Below, in pieces: positions 1 to 6,460 of a stretch of 6,722 bases of DNA (the stretch's first letter is position 1; every line of letters begins with the position of its first letter). The DNA is taken from assembly GCA_020430675.1 (NCBI GenBank), contig JAGQJJ010000104.1, forward strand, positions 1 through 6,722, in the 5' to 3' direction. The notes beneath the pieces were generated by a model. That model ran no database searches and was not told the origin of the DNA. It was given only the letters and a program-made list of their open reading frames with translations. Both the position numbers and the translations under genes were made by a program. Source of the stretch: Myxococcales bacterium (GTDB lineage: Bacteria; Myxococcota; Bradymonadia; UBA7976; UBA1532).

Positions 1-1582
1 CAAATCGCAGGGCGTCTTCGCCCCATTGCGCGTCGTCGACCACCATCAGCAGCGGCCGGCGATCCGCGAGCACGCCCAGGCCACGGCAGATGGTCTCGTA
101 GCGCTCGCGCGGCGAGCCCAGCGCCACCGGCGTTGGCCCATCGACCCGATGGTCGGGGCGCGTGGCGGCGGCCAGCGCGGGGAACAGCTCGGCTTCGACC
201 GGCATGACCGGCGCCAGACCGGCCTGCACGCGGGTGATCAGCGCCTCGCCTTCGAGCCGCTGCGTGCGCAGATGGCGCGCGAGCATGGGCCCCAGGCCGC
301 AGGACGGGCCGTTGGGGTGGTCGTGCGTCACGCGCAACGGCTCGGCCACCGCCAGTTCGTGGGCCCGGCGGGCGAGCCAGGTGGCCAGATGCGACTTGCC
401 GGTGCCGGAAGCGCCTTCGATCAATACCAGCCCGGCGCCCTCGCCAGCGGCCACCGCACGCAGGGCCGCCCATAGATGATCGCGCTCGGCCTCGCGCCCG
501 ATCAGCAGCGGCTCGCGCAGGGCAAACAACGCGCGCCCCGTGCCTCGCAGCGGTGCGGCCGGCAGCGGCGGGTCGGGGCGGCGCCAGTCGGCGGGCGGCG
601 GCGGGCGACCATCGGCGGTGGGGCCAGCGTCCCAGGCCGTCTCGCTGACCGGCACGAAGGCGGGCGGCTCGAAGACGGTCGCGTCTTCGTCGATGCTGGT
701 CGAGTCGACGCCCTCGATCGACGCCGAGATGTCGCCCATGTCATCGTTCAGCGCGCGCAGGGCCACCGCGGCATCGGCGGCAAACCGAAAACGCTCGGCC
801 GGTGACTTGGCGAGCAGGCGCAGCAGCCAGTCTTCGAAGCCAAGGGGCAGCGCGACCAGCGTCATCAACCGCGGCACGGGCACGGTGAGGTGGGCAGCCA
901 TGACGCCACGCGCGCCGCGGCCGGCAAACGGCGTGCGCCCGCTGGCCAGGGCGTAGGCGAGGCAACCGAGCGCGTACAGGTCCGTCCACGGGCCCACGGC
1001 GCGCCAGTCGCCACGAATCTGCTCCGGCGCCATGTAGTTGGGCGTGCCCGCCGTCTTGCGCTCACCGCTGCGGTCGGTGTCGAGCGCGACCGCGACGCCG
1101 AAGTCGGTGAGCACCGGCCCGCCGGGGCCGAGCAGCACGTTAGCCACCTTCAGGTCGCGGTGCACGACGCCGCGGGCGTGGGCGTGGCCCAGCGCGTCGA
1201 GCAGCGCGAGGAGTGTGGCCCGCATCGTCGGCCAGGCCAGGCGGCCGACCTGCTCGCCGAGGGTGCCGCCCTCGACCCAGGCCATCACCAGATAGGGCGT
1301 GTCGGCGGCGAAGCGCCCGGTCTTTTCGGCCACCGACGCGGGCAGTTCACCCTGGTCGAAGAGGCGCACGATGCCGGGGTGGTCGAGCCGCGCCACGGCG
1401 CGCACTTCGCGGGCCAGATGGCGCCGCACCTCGGTCGCGCCCCCGTGCGGCGCGGTGATGATCTTCACCGCCGCCGGCAACCCCTGCGCGCGGTGCACGG
1501 CGCGCCACACCTCGCCGGTCGCGCCGCGTCCGGCGACGGAGAGCAGATCGAAGGGACCGAGGCTGATCGAGGGCTCTGCCAC
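1..1582 (-). CDS. Serine/threonine protein kinase fused to a P-loop ATPase domain (N-terminal 527 residues, C-terminus outside window)
   Basis: This is a PknB-like Hanks-type kinase followed by a predicted ATPase domain, a layout common in myxobacteria. Reading the minus strand gives an uninterrupted 527-residue frame. Kinase domain, about residues 8-275: glycine loop GRGATGEV (18-25), ATP lysine K40 (AAVK), probable helix-C glutamate E59, catalytic loop HRDLKVAN (141-148, D143 as base), DFG (160-162), APE (185-187), and D201 and R264 in the usual helix-F and helix-I places. All catalytic residues are present, so it should be active. Residues 280-350 form an acidic, then proline-rich, linker. 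From about 360 an ATPase domain begins with IGRE, a Walker A GASGTGKS (390-397) and a Walker B-like LLMVVDDAQW (511-520). Such proteins often continue into TPR-like repeats, which cannot be seen here. The start is GTG at 1582. It is the only ATG, GTG or TTG in frame between the oleD stop and the glycine loop, and no well-spaced Shine-Dalgarno precedes it. No transmembrane segment is visible in this part. The protein substrate is unknown. It lies on the oleD strand, 77 bases downstream. Confidence 0.9.
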   Translation of the reverse strand, partial: MAEPSISLGPFDLLSVAGRGATGEVWRAVHRAQGLPAAVKIITAPHGGATEVRRHLAREVRAVARLDHPGIVRLFDQGELPASVAEKTGRFAADTPYLVMAWVEGGTLGEQVGRLAWPTMRATLLALLDALGHAHARGVVHRDLKVANVLLGPGGPVLTDFGVAVALDTDRSGERKTAGTPNYMAPEQIRGDWRAVGPWTDLYALGCLAYALASGRTPFAGRGARGVMAAHLTVPVPRLMTLVALPLGFEDWLLRLLAKSPAERFRFAADAAVALRALNDDMGDISASIEGVDSTSIDEDATVFEPPAFVPVSETAWDAGPTADGRPPPPADWRRPDPPLPAAPLRGTGRALFALREPLLIGREAERDHLWAALRAVAAGEGAGLVLIEGASGTGKSHLATWLARRAHELAVAEPLRVTHDHPNGPSCGLGPMLARHLRTQRLEGEALITRVQAGLAPVMPVEAELFPALAAATRPDHRVDGPTPVALGSPRERYETICRGLGVLADRRPLLMVVDDAQWGEDALRF

Positions 1583-1623
1583 CCTCGAACAGTACCAGTC
1601 CTTGCCAGCACCGGGAACAGTCC

Positions 1624-1638
1624 TCGGTTGGGAACCGA
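1624..1638. repeat. Small perfect inverted repeat between oleD and the kinase gene
   Basis: TCGGTT and AACCGA flank a three-base loop, giving a 6-bp hairpin in the 77-base gap after the oleD stop. No T-run follows on the minus strand, so this is not a convincing intrinsic terminator. It could be a weak mRNA structure at the operon end or chance in GC-rich DNA. The same gap holds two copies of GAACAGT on the plus strand (1587-1593 and 1615-1621), too short to interpret. Confidence 0.3.
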
Positions 1639-1659
1639 CGGCGTTTGGTCGCGCCGAGA

Positions 1660-2661
1660 TCAGACGGCGCCGGTGCGCTCGACGATCGTCTTGAGCTCGG
1701 CCAGCCGGTCCGCGACCGTGCCGTGCGGCGCGTAGCCCAAATCGCGGCGCGCCGCGGTCAGATCGTACCAATGGGCCGTCGCGAGCTGGCGCGCCACGAA
1801 GCGGGTCAGCGGGGGCTCACGGCGCGCGCGGAACATGCGAAAGACAAACTCGAGCAGCGCGCCCACCCGATAGGCCGCGCGGGCCGAGATCCAGCGCTCG
1901 CACGGCGGCAGACCATGGGCGGCGAGGATGCCGTTGATCACCACCGACACCGGCTGCGGATCGCCCTGGCTGATGAAGTAGGCCCGCCCGCCGCACGGCG
2001 CATCCGGCGCGAGCCGGTCGAAAGCCAGCAGATGGGCGTCGGCGGCGTCGTCGATATAGGTCGTGTCGATCGTCGGTCCCGGCGGCGCGCCCACCAGGCG
2101 CAGCCGCCCCGCCTTGGCCCGCGCGACGATGCGCGGGATGAGGTGGTTGTCGCCCGGGCCCCAGATCAAGTGCGGGCGCAGCGCCACCGTCGCCAGCTCG
2201 GCCCCGTGCGCCGCGAGCACCGCCTGCTCGGCCTCGGCCTTCGTCGCCGGATAATGGGCCTCGAAGTGCTCGGGATAAGGCGCCGACTCATCGACACCTT
2301 CGAGGTCACCGCCCGCGTGCACCACGCTGGGGGTGCTGGTGTAGACGAGTTTGCCGATGCCGTGCTCGCGGCAGGCGGCGATGACGTTCCGAGTGCCGAG
2401 CACATTGGGTCGGTAGAAGTCGTCGAAGCGGCCCCAGACCCCCGGCCGCGCGGCCACATGAAAGACCACATCGCATCCCGCCGCGGCCGAACGCACCGTG
2501 GCTTCATCGGCGAGGTCGCCCTGCAGCGCGGTGACGCCCTTGGCTTCGAGCGCCGGATATTGCCCGCGGGCCAGGCTGCGCACCTCGACGCCGCGGGCGA
2601 GCAGGCGATCGATGATGGCGCCGCCCAGAAAGCCGCCGCCGCCGGTCACCAGCGCCCTCAT
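1660..2661 (-). CDS. oleD: OleD, NADPH-dependent 2-alkyl-3-ketoalkanoic acid reductase
   Basis: OleD reduces the 2-alkyl-3-ketoacid made by OleA to the 2-alkyl-3-hydroxyacid used by OleC, in the cytoplasm. The 333-residue protein has the extended short-chain dehydrogenase fold of the 3-beta-HSD/epimerase type. An N-terminal Rossmann motif TGGGGFLG (6-13) binds the cofactor. The strand-end sequence DVVFHVAA (64-71) is typical of the family, S109/T110 lie in YTSTPSVV, and the catalytic pair Y137 and K141 sits in HYPATK. The C-terminal part (about 230-333) is the variable substrate-binding region, with a hydrophobic stretch around 264-276 that could line a lipid site or touch a membrane. I chose the ATG at 2661 over an in-frame ATG at 2682: GGAGG lies 5 bases before 2661, the ATG overlaps the oleC stop as ATGA, and the protein then starts right before its first beta-strand (MRALVTGG). 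The longer form adds only seven residues. It is the last ole gene. Taken alone it could be a sterol-type dehydrogenase, but the context makes OleD clear. Confidence 0.92.
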   Translation of the reverse strand: MRALVTGGGGFLGGAIIDRLLARGVEVRSLARGQYPALEAKGVTALQGDLADEATVRSAAAGCDVVFHVAARPGVWGRFDDFYRPNVLGTRNVIAACREHGIGKLVYTSTPSVVHAGGDLEGVDESAPYPEHFEAHYPATKAEAEQAVLAAHGAELATVALRPHLIWGPGDNHLIPRIVARAKAGRLRLVGAPPGPTIDTTYIDDAADAHLLAFDRLAPDAPCGGRAYFISQGDPQPVSVVINGILAAHGLPPCERWISARAAYRVGALLEFVFRMFRARREPPLTRFVARQLATAHWYDLTAARRDLGYAPHGTVADRLAELKTIVERTGAV

Positions 2662-4352
2662 TTGAGCCTCCGCGCCGCCCATTGCGCCAGTTGGGGCCGG
2701 TCGATCTTGGCGTTGTGGCGAATATCGACCGGGAAGGCCGGGTGCGTCAGGAAGGTGTCGATGCGCCGCGTATGCGGAAAGCGTTCGGCCAGGGCGCGCA
2801 GCTCGGCGACCAAGGCCGCCTCGCTCAATTCGGGGCCGGCGGCGTCCCGCTCGATGAGGATGACCGGCCGCACATCATCGCCCGCCGGCACGCCGACCAG
2901 GGCGCTGCGCCGCACCGCGGGGTGCGCGTTGAACACCATCTCGCAGGGCACGGTATACATCGGCCCGGCCTGCGTCTCGAGGCGATGGCTCTTGCGGCCG
3001 CAGAACCACAAGCGACCGTCCGCGTCGAAATAGCCCAGATCGCCCATGCGATGGCGCAGCCAGCCTTCGGGGTCATCGGGGTGGCGAATCTTGGCCAAGG
3101 CGGTTGAGGCCGCGCGGCCGTAATAAGCCTGCGTTGTCGTGGGGCCGCGCACGGTGATCTCGCCGACCTCGCCTGAAGGCACCTCCAGCTCGGCCCGCCA
3201 CGCTTCGATCGGGCCATCGTCGCAGCGGATGACCCGCACATCGTTCTGCACCAGCGGCGTGCCCACGCAAACCCCGGCGCCCGCGGCGGTCTTGGCCCGC
3301 GCTTCGCTCAGGATCAACGCGCTGTCGACGGTGGCGACCGGCAGACACTCGGTCGCACCATACGGCGTGTGGATGCGCGCGCCGTCGGGCAGCAGGCTCA
3401 ACATGCGCGCCATCACCTCGGGCGAGACCGGCGCGCCGGCCGAGATCACCCGCTTGAGCGTCGGCAGCTTGACCCCGCGCGCGGCCCCGGCGCGGCTGAC
3501 GGTGTCGAGCAGCGCCGGCGAGCCGAACAGGTTGGTCACGCCAAAGGTGCGCACCGCCTCGAAGAGATTGTCCGGGTTGACCGACGCCGGCCGGGTGGGA
3601 TCCATTTCGGGGATGACGGTCGTCATGCCCAGCGCCGGGTCAAACAGCGCAAACGGCGGGAAGGTCGGCAGGTCGATCTCACCGGGCTGGATGTCATAGG
3701 CGGTGCGGATCAGCTCCACCTGCGCGGCGAAGTGGCGATGCTCGTACATCACGCCCTTGGGCACGCCGGTGCTGCCGCTGGTGAACAGGATGGCCGCGAG
3801 CTCGCCCGCCCGGGTCTCAGCCATCTGCCATTGGCCCGCCCCGGCCGCGCCGGTCGCGATGGCATCGTCGAGGGTGACATCGCCCAGAAGCCATCGCCGG
3901 CCGACGGTCACCCGGGTCTTGATCGTCTTTTTGCCCCAGCCGAGCAGCACCCGGGCGAGCTGCGCCACCGGAATGCCCACAAACGCGGTGGGCTCGGCTT
4001 CGTCGAGACATTCTTTCAAGCGTTTGATGCCAATGCCCGGGTCGACCAGCACCGGTACGGCGCCTGCTTTGAACATGCCGAAAAACAAGGCAAAAAAGTC
4101 GAGCGAGGGCCGCACCATCAGCGCGGTGCGCACGCCCGGCCCGATGCCCACCGCCTGCAGGCCCCGGGCGATGGCATCGGAGCGATCATCCAGCTCGCGA
4201 TAGGTGTATCGCGAGTAGTCTCGGGTGCCATCGCCGCGTCGCTTCTCTGGGTAGTAGATCGCGGGCGTCTCGGGCTGCCGCTCGGCCATCTCGACCAGCG
4301 CCCGCGCGATATTGCACGGCGCGTCGGCGGGCAGCAGCGGTCGCCCGATCAT
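2658..4352 (-). CDS. oleC: OleC, beta-lactone synthetase (ANL superfamily)
   Basis: OleC uses ATP to convert a 2-alkyl-3-hydroxyacid into a cis-beta-lactone, releasing AMP and pyrophosphate; early work called it an olefin-forming AMP ligase. The 564-residue protein has the full adenylating-enzyme fold. Visible motifs are the P-loop-like FTSGSTGVPKG (190-200), the aromatic/adenine motif YGATE (331-335), RMGDLG with the ribose-binding aspartate D438, the hinge motif GRKSHR (452-457), and the C-terminal catalytic lysine K549 in HNAKIDR. Length and motif spacing are normal and nothing is broken. No carrier-protein domain is fused, which fits a hydroxyacid substrate that is adenylated and cyclised rather than loaded onto a thiol. 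Its ATG overlaps the oleB stop and its own stop overlaps the oleD start. An ordinary acyl-CoA synthetase is the alternative by fold, but the gene's place between oleB and oleD argues strongly for OleC. Confidence 0.94.
   Translation of the reverse strand: MIGRPLLPADAPCNIARALVEMAERQPETPAIYYPEKRRGDGTRDYSRYTYRELDDRSDAIARGLQAVGIGPGVRTALMVRPSLDFFALFFGMFKAGAVPVLVDPGIGIKRLKECLDEAEPTAFVGIPVAQLARVLLGWGKKTIKTRVTVGRRWLLGDVTLDDAIATGAAGAGQWQMAETRAGELAAILFTSGSTGVPKGVMYEHRHFAAQVELIRTAYDIQPGEIDLPTFPPFALFDPALGMTTVIPEMDPTRPASVNPDNLFEAVRTFGVTNLFGSPALLDTVSRAGAARGVKLPTLKRVISAGAPVSPEVMARMLSLLPDGARIHTPYGATECLPVATVDSALILSEARAKTAAGAGVCVGTPLVQNDVRVIRCDDGPIEAWRAELEVPSGEVGEITVRGPTTTQAYYGRAASTALAKIRHPDDPEGWLRHRMGDLGYFDADGRLWFCGRKSHRLETQAGPMYTVPCEMVFNAHPAVRRSALVGVPAGDDVRPVILIERDAAGPELSEAALVAELRALAERFPHTRRIDTFLTHPAFPVDIRHNAKIDRPQLAQWAARRLK
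2667..2671 (-). promoter_or_regulatory. Ribosome binding site deciding the oleD start
   Basis: GGAGG stands 5 bases before the ATG at 2661 and lies inside the end of oleC. The alternative ATG at 2682 has no comparable site. This supports the shorter OleD and the ATGA overlap with oleC. Confidence 0.8.
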
Positions 4353-5248
4353 CGCTTCCCCTCTTCAGAGACCGGGTGGGCCAAGAAGAAGGCTTCGATG
4401 TGACCGAGGATGGCATCGCCCTCATCTTCGAGCACGTAGTGGCCGCCCTCGGGGAAGCGATGCACCTGCGCGTTGGGCAGGCGGCGCTCCCATTCGGCAA
4501 GAAAAGGCGCGTCGAAGACAAAGTCACGCTCGCCCCAGCAAATCAGCGCCGGTGTCTCGGTGAAATGCGCCAGGCCCGCCGATGCCTCGCTGATCGGCGC
4601 CCAGGCCGGGTCGTGCTCCGACAAGGGGATGTCCTGCACGAAGCGCAGCGTGGCGATGCGATGCTTCCATGAGTCGTAGGGCGCGGTATAGGCGCGCCGC
4701 ACCGCCGCCGGCAGCGGCTTTTTCACCGCCATGCGGGTGGCGCCCGCCGAGAAGGCGTTGAAGCCTTGCACCAGCAGCGCGCCGAGCGCGGTGTCGCGCA
4801 CCAGGCGCAGCGAAGGCGGGATCTTCCAGCCGCGCGGATTGTGAAACGCCGCGGTGTTGAGGATGACCAGCCGCGCGATCTGCTGCGGGTGGCGCGCCGC
4901 CCAGCCGAAGCCGATGGCACCGCCCCAGTCATGCACGATCAGCGTCACCGGCCCCAAGTCCAGATGGGTCAACAGCGCTTCGAGGTCGGCCACCCGCCGG
5001 CTGAGGGTATAGTCATAGGCATCGGCCGCGGGTTTGTCGCTCAGGCCGCAGCCGATGTGATCCGGCACGATGCAACGATGCCGATCCCGCAATGCGATCA
5101 CGAGGTTGCGGTAATAGAAGCTCCATGTCGGGTTGCCGTGCACCATGACCAACGGGGGCCCTTGACCCTCGTCGAGATAATGCATGCGGCCGCCTTCGAC
5201 CTCGAAGAAGTGGCTGTCGAAGGGATACAAGGCACGATCGAGCTTCAA
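4349..5248 (-). CDS. oleB: OleB, beta-lactone decarboxylase (alpha/beta-hydrolase, haloalkane dehalogenase-like)
   Basis: OleB catalyses the last step, removal of CO2 from the beta-lactone to give a long-chain cis-alkene. The 299-residue protein looks like a haloalkane dehalogenase: HGNPTW (37-42) carries the N39 and W42 positions that form the halide or oxyanion pocket in that family, the nucleophile is D107 in HDWGG (106-110), a probable acid is D242 in WGERDFVFD, and the base is H270 in GGHYVLED. An aspartate nucleophile rather than serine is what OleB and dehalogenases share. A lid domain occupies about 138-215. The start is a TTG at 5248: the frame upstream has no ATG, GTG or TTG back to the end of oleA, and AGGGGGG lies 5 bases before it. 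A second in-frame TTG six codons later is possible. It follows oleA after 49 bases and overlaps oleC by ATGA. On its own it would be called a haloalkane dehalogenase; the operon decides. Confidence 0.92.
   Translation of the reverse strand: MKLDRALYPFDSHFFEVEGGRMHYLDEGQGPPLVMVHGNPTWSFYYRNLVIALRDRHRCIVPDHIGCGLSDKPAADAYDYTLSRRVADLEALLTHLDLGPVTLIVHDWGGAIGFGWAARHPQQIARLVILNTAAFHNPRGWKIPPSLRLVRDTALGALLVQGFNAFSAGATRMAVKKPLPAAVRRAYTAPYDSWKHRIATLRFVQDIPLSEHDPAWAPISEASAGLAHFTETPALICWGERDFVFDAPFLAEWERRLPNAQVHRFPEGGHYVLEDEGDAILGHIEAFFLAHPVSEEGKR
4358..4363 (-). promoter_or_regulatory. Ribosome binding site of oleC
   Basis: GAGGGG lies 5 bases before the oleC ATG at 4352, within the last codons of oleB. 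Together with the ATGA overlap it suggests coupled translation of oleB and oleC. Confidence 0.7.
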
Positions 5249-5253
5249 GCGGA

Positions 5254-5260
5254 CCCCCCT
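5254..5260 (-). promoter_or_regulatory. Ribosome binding site supporting the TTG start of oleB
   Basis: AGGGGGG lies 5 bases before the TTG at 5248, in the 49-base oleA-oleB gap. No ATG or GTG is in frame between it and the oleA stop, so it supports the TTG as the start. Confidence 0.6.
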
Positions 5261-5297
5261 GTCGAGGCCCGCGATGGCAAACGCTTCGGGGGCCGCA

Positions 5298-6314
5298 TCA
5301 CCAGATGATCTCCATCATCGAGACGTTGAGACCGCTGCCGATGCCCATCAGCGCCACCCGATCACCGGCGCGAATGGTGCCCGCCTCGACGCCCGCCGAA
5401 AGGGTCATCGGCACCGCCGCCGGGCCCACATTGCCCATCTCGGGGAACGTCAGGATCGCCTTGTCGGGGTTGAGCCCCAGCGTCTGGCACAGCTTGTGGG
5501 TGTGCACCTTGCTGACCTGATGCAGCACGAGGTGGTCGAGCACCTCATCGCACCAGCCCAGCACCTTCTGCGCCGCCTGCCAGGTGCGCATGGCGAGCGA
5601 GACGCCCTCGGTGAGCAGGGTCGCCGTGTCGGTGGTCATCTTGTCGAGGGTGCCGCGGCACAGGTGGCTCCACTGCGTCGCCGCCTGGCTCACCCCGCCG
5701 CGAATCCGATGCGCTTCGGGGTGCAGGTCTTCGCGCGAGAGCAGCATGGCCACCGCGCCCGAGCCCAGGGTCAAGGTGGCGAACTCCGCCCGGAAGTCCG
5801 CCGCCGTGGTCTCGGGCCGGGCCAGCCGCGCCAGGGTCGACTGCTGCACGTTCCGCGAACCCTCGCCATCGACCACCAGCGCGTAATCGATCGCGCCGCG
5901 CTCGAGCATCGTGCCGGCCAGCTCCATGGCGTTGAGGAAGGCCAGGCAGGCGTTGCCGAGGTCGTAGTTGGCGCAATCGGGCGAGAGGCCCAGCCGGCCG
6001 TGCACCATGCACGCCGTCGAGGGTTCGAGATACTCGCGGCAGACCGAAGTATTGAAGATCACCCCGACGCGCGCGCGGTCGATGCCGGTCTGCGCCAGCA
6101 CCTTCTCGCCCGCCAGCGCCGCCGCCTCATCGGGCTCGACGCCCTCGTCCCACCAGCGCCGCGCCTCGATGCCGGCCAGGGCGCGCAGCGGATCGGGGCG
6201 CATGCCGAGCCGCGCGATCGTCTCGGCGAGACGCTCTTCGAACACCGTCGACGCGATGCGATGCGGCGCCTCGACATGCGCGACCCCGACGATCATCACC
6301 TTCTCAAACAACAT
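5298..6314 (-). CDS. oleA: OleA, head-to-head acyl-CoA condensing enzyme (thiolase superfamily)
   Basis: OleA joins two long-chain fatty acyl-CoAs by a non-decarboxylative Claisen condensation into a 2-alkyl-3-ketoacid, the committed step of olefin synthesis. The 338-residue protein is FabH/KAS III-like. The nucleophile is C123 in GNACLAF, with H265 in HQVS and N295 in GNVGPA completing the triad. E97 in REYLEPST matches the glutamate that serves as catalytic base in OleA and separates it from ordinary FabH. These four residues sit exactly 20 positions below the numbering I recall for Xanthomonas campestris OleA (Glu117, Cys143, His285, Asn315), so their spacing is identical. Other segments also resemble OleA as I remember it, such as LCRGTLDKM and GIGSGLN near the C-terminus. 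The ATG at 6314 has GGAG 6 bases upstream, and no other start codon is in frame just before it. It is the first gene of the operon, facing a divergent gene across 146 bases. Confidence 0.95.
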   Translation of the reverse strand: MLFEKVMIVGVAHVEAPHRIASTVFEERLAETIARLGMRPDPLRALAGIEARRWWDEGVEPDEAAALAGEKVLAQTGIDRARVGVIFNTSVCREYLEPSTACMVHGRLGLSPDCANYDLGNACLAFLNAMELAGTMLERGAIDYALVVDGEGSRNVQQSTLARLARPETTAADFRAEFATLTLGSGAVAMLLSREDLHPEAHRIRGGVSQAATQWSHLCRGTLDKMTTDTATLLTEGVSLAMRTWQAAQKVLGWCDEVLDHLVLHQVSKVHTHKLCQTLGLNPDKAILTFPEMGNVGPAAVPMTLSAGVEAGTIRAGDRVALMGIGSGLNVSMMEIIW

Positions 6315-6460
6315 CGGCTGCTCCCCAGCACCGTGTGCGAATACCGTGCGGCGGGTTGGACCGCGAATCCGGGGGCCATGTCAACCACCGCCGCGTCGGG
6401 CCGGCCAAGGCGCGGCCGAATGGCTGGTTGCGCCGGGCGAGATGAACTACCGTCTGCGCG
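6315..6460. promoter_or_regulatory. Divergent intergenic region between oleA and the VWA-type gene
   Basis: This 146-base region must hold the promoter of the ole operon and probably that of the plus-strand gene, since the two 5' ends face each other. I see no good sigma-70 consensus on either strand. The only AT-richer patch on the oleA side is a TATTCG (minus strand, about 6337-6342), without a matching -35. Towards the right there is a short inverted repeat, CGGCC and GGCCG separated by seven bases (about 6400-6416), which may be chance in such GC-rich DNA. No RNA gene or operator was recognised. Confidence 0.4.
6321..6324 (-). promoter_or_regulatory. Ribosome binding site of oleA
   Basis: GGAG, preceded by two more G bases, lies 6 bases before the oleA ATG at 6314. 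It favours this start over the internal ATG at codon 7. Confidence 0.7.

Larger units (their letters stand above)
1660..6314 (-). other. oleABCD: oleABCD operon for long-chain olefin biosynthesis
   Basis: Four complete co-directional genes run leftwards in the order oleA, oleB, oleC, oleD. The oleA-oleB gap is 49 bases, and oleB-oleC and oleC-oleD each overlap by the four bases ATGA. No promoter or terminator is evident inside the set, so a single transcript starting upstream of oleA is the simplest reading. The four protein folds (thiolase, alpha/beta-hydrolase, ANL adenylating enzyme, NAD(P)-dependent epimerase/reductase) in this order match the known head-to-head hydrocarbon clusters of Xanthomonas, Stenotrophomonas and Shewanella. 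Here oleB and oleC are separate genes, unlike the oleBC fusions of many actinobacteria. Confidence 0.93.

Noticed and set aside
1624..1638. Hairpin after oleD as an intrinsic terminator
   Set aside because: The stem is only 6 bp and no T-run follows on the minus strand.
26..1735. Several plus-strand frames opposite the kinase-ATPase gene
   Set aside because: The minus-strand frame encodes a complete set of kinase motifs plus Walker A and B; the plus-strand frames are its shadows.
1645..3033. Long plus-strand open frame (462 codons) opposite oleD and oleC
   Set aside because: It is antisense to two well-supported enzymes and its translation is arginine-, alanine- and histidine-rich low-complexity sequence without a recognisable motif, as expected from GC-rich codon bias on the opposite strand.
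3369..4403. Plus-strand open frame of 344 codons opposite oleC
   Set aside because: It lies entirely against oleC and the oleB end, and has no family motif.
4349..5248. Haloalkane dehalogenase as the function of the alpha/beta-hydrolase
   Set aside because: The motifs fit that family, but OleB shares them and the gene sits between oleA and oleC with an ATGA overlap, so beta-lactone decarboxylase is the better call.
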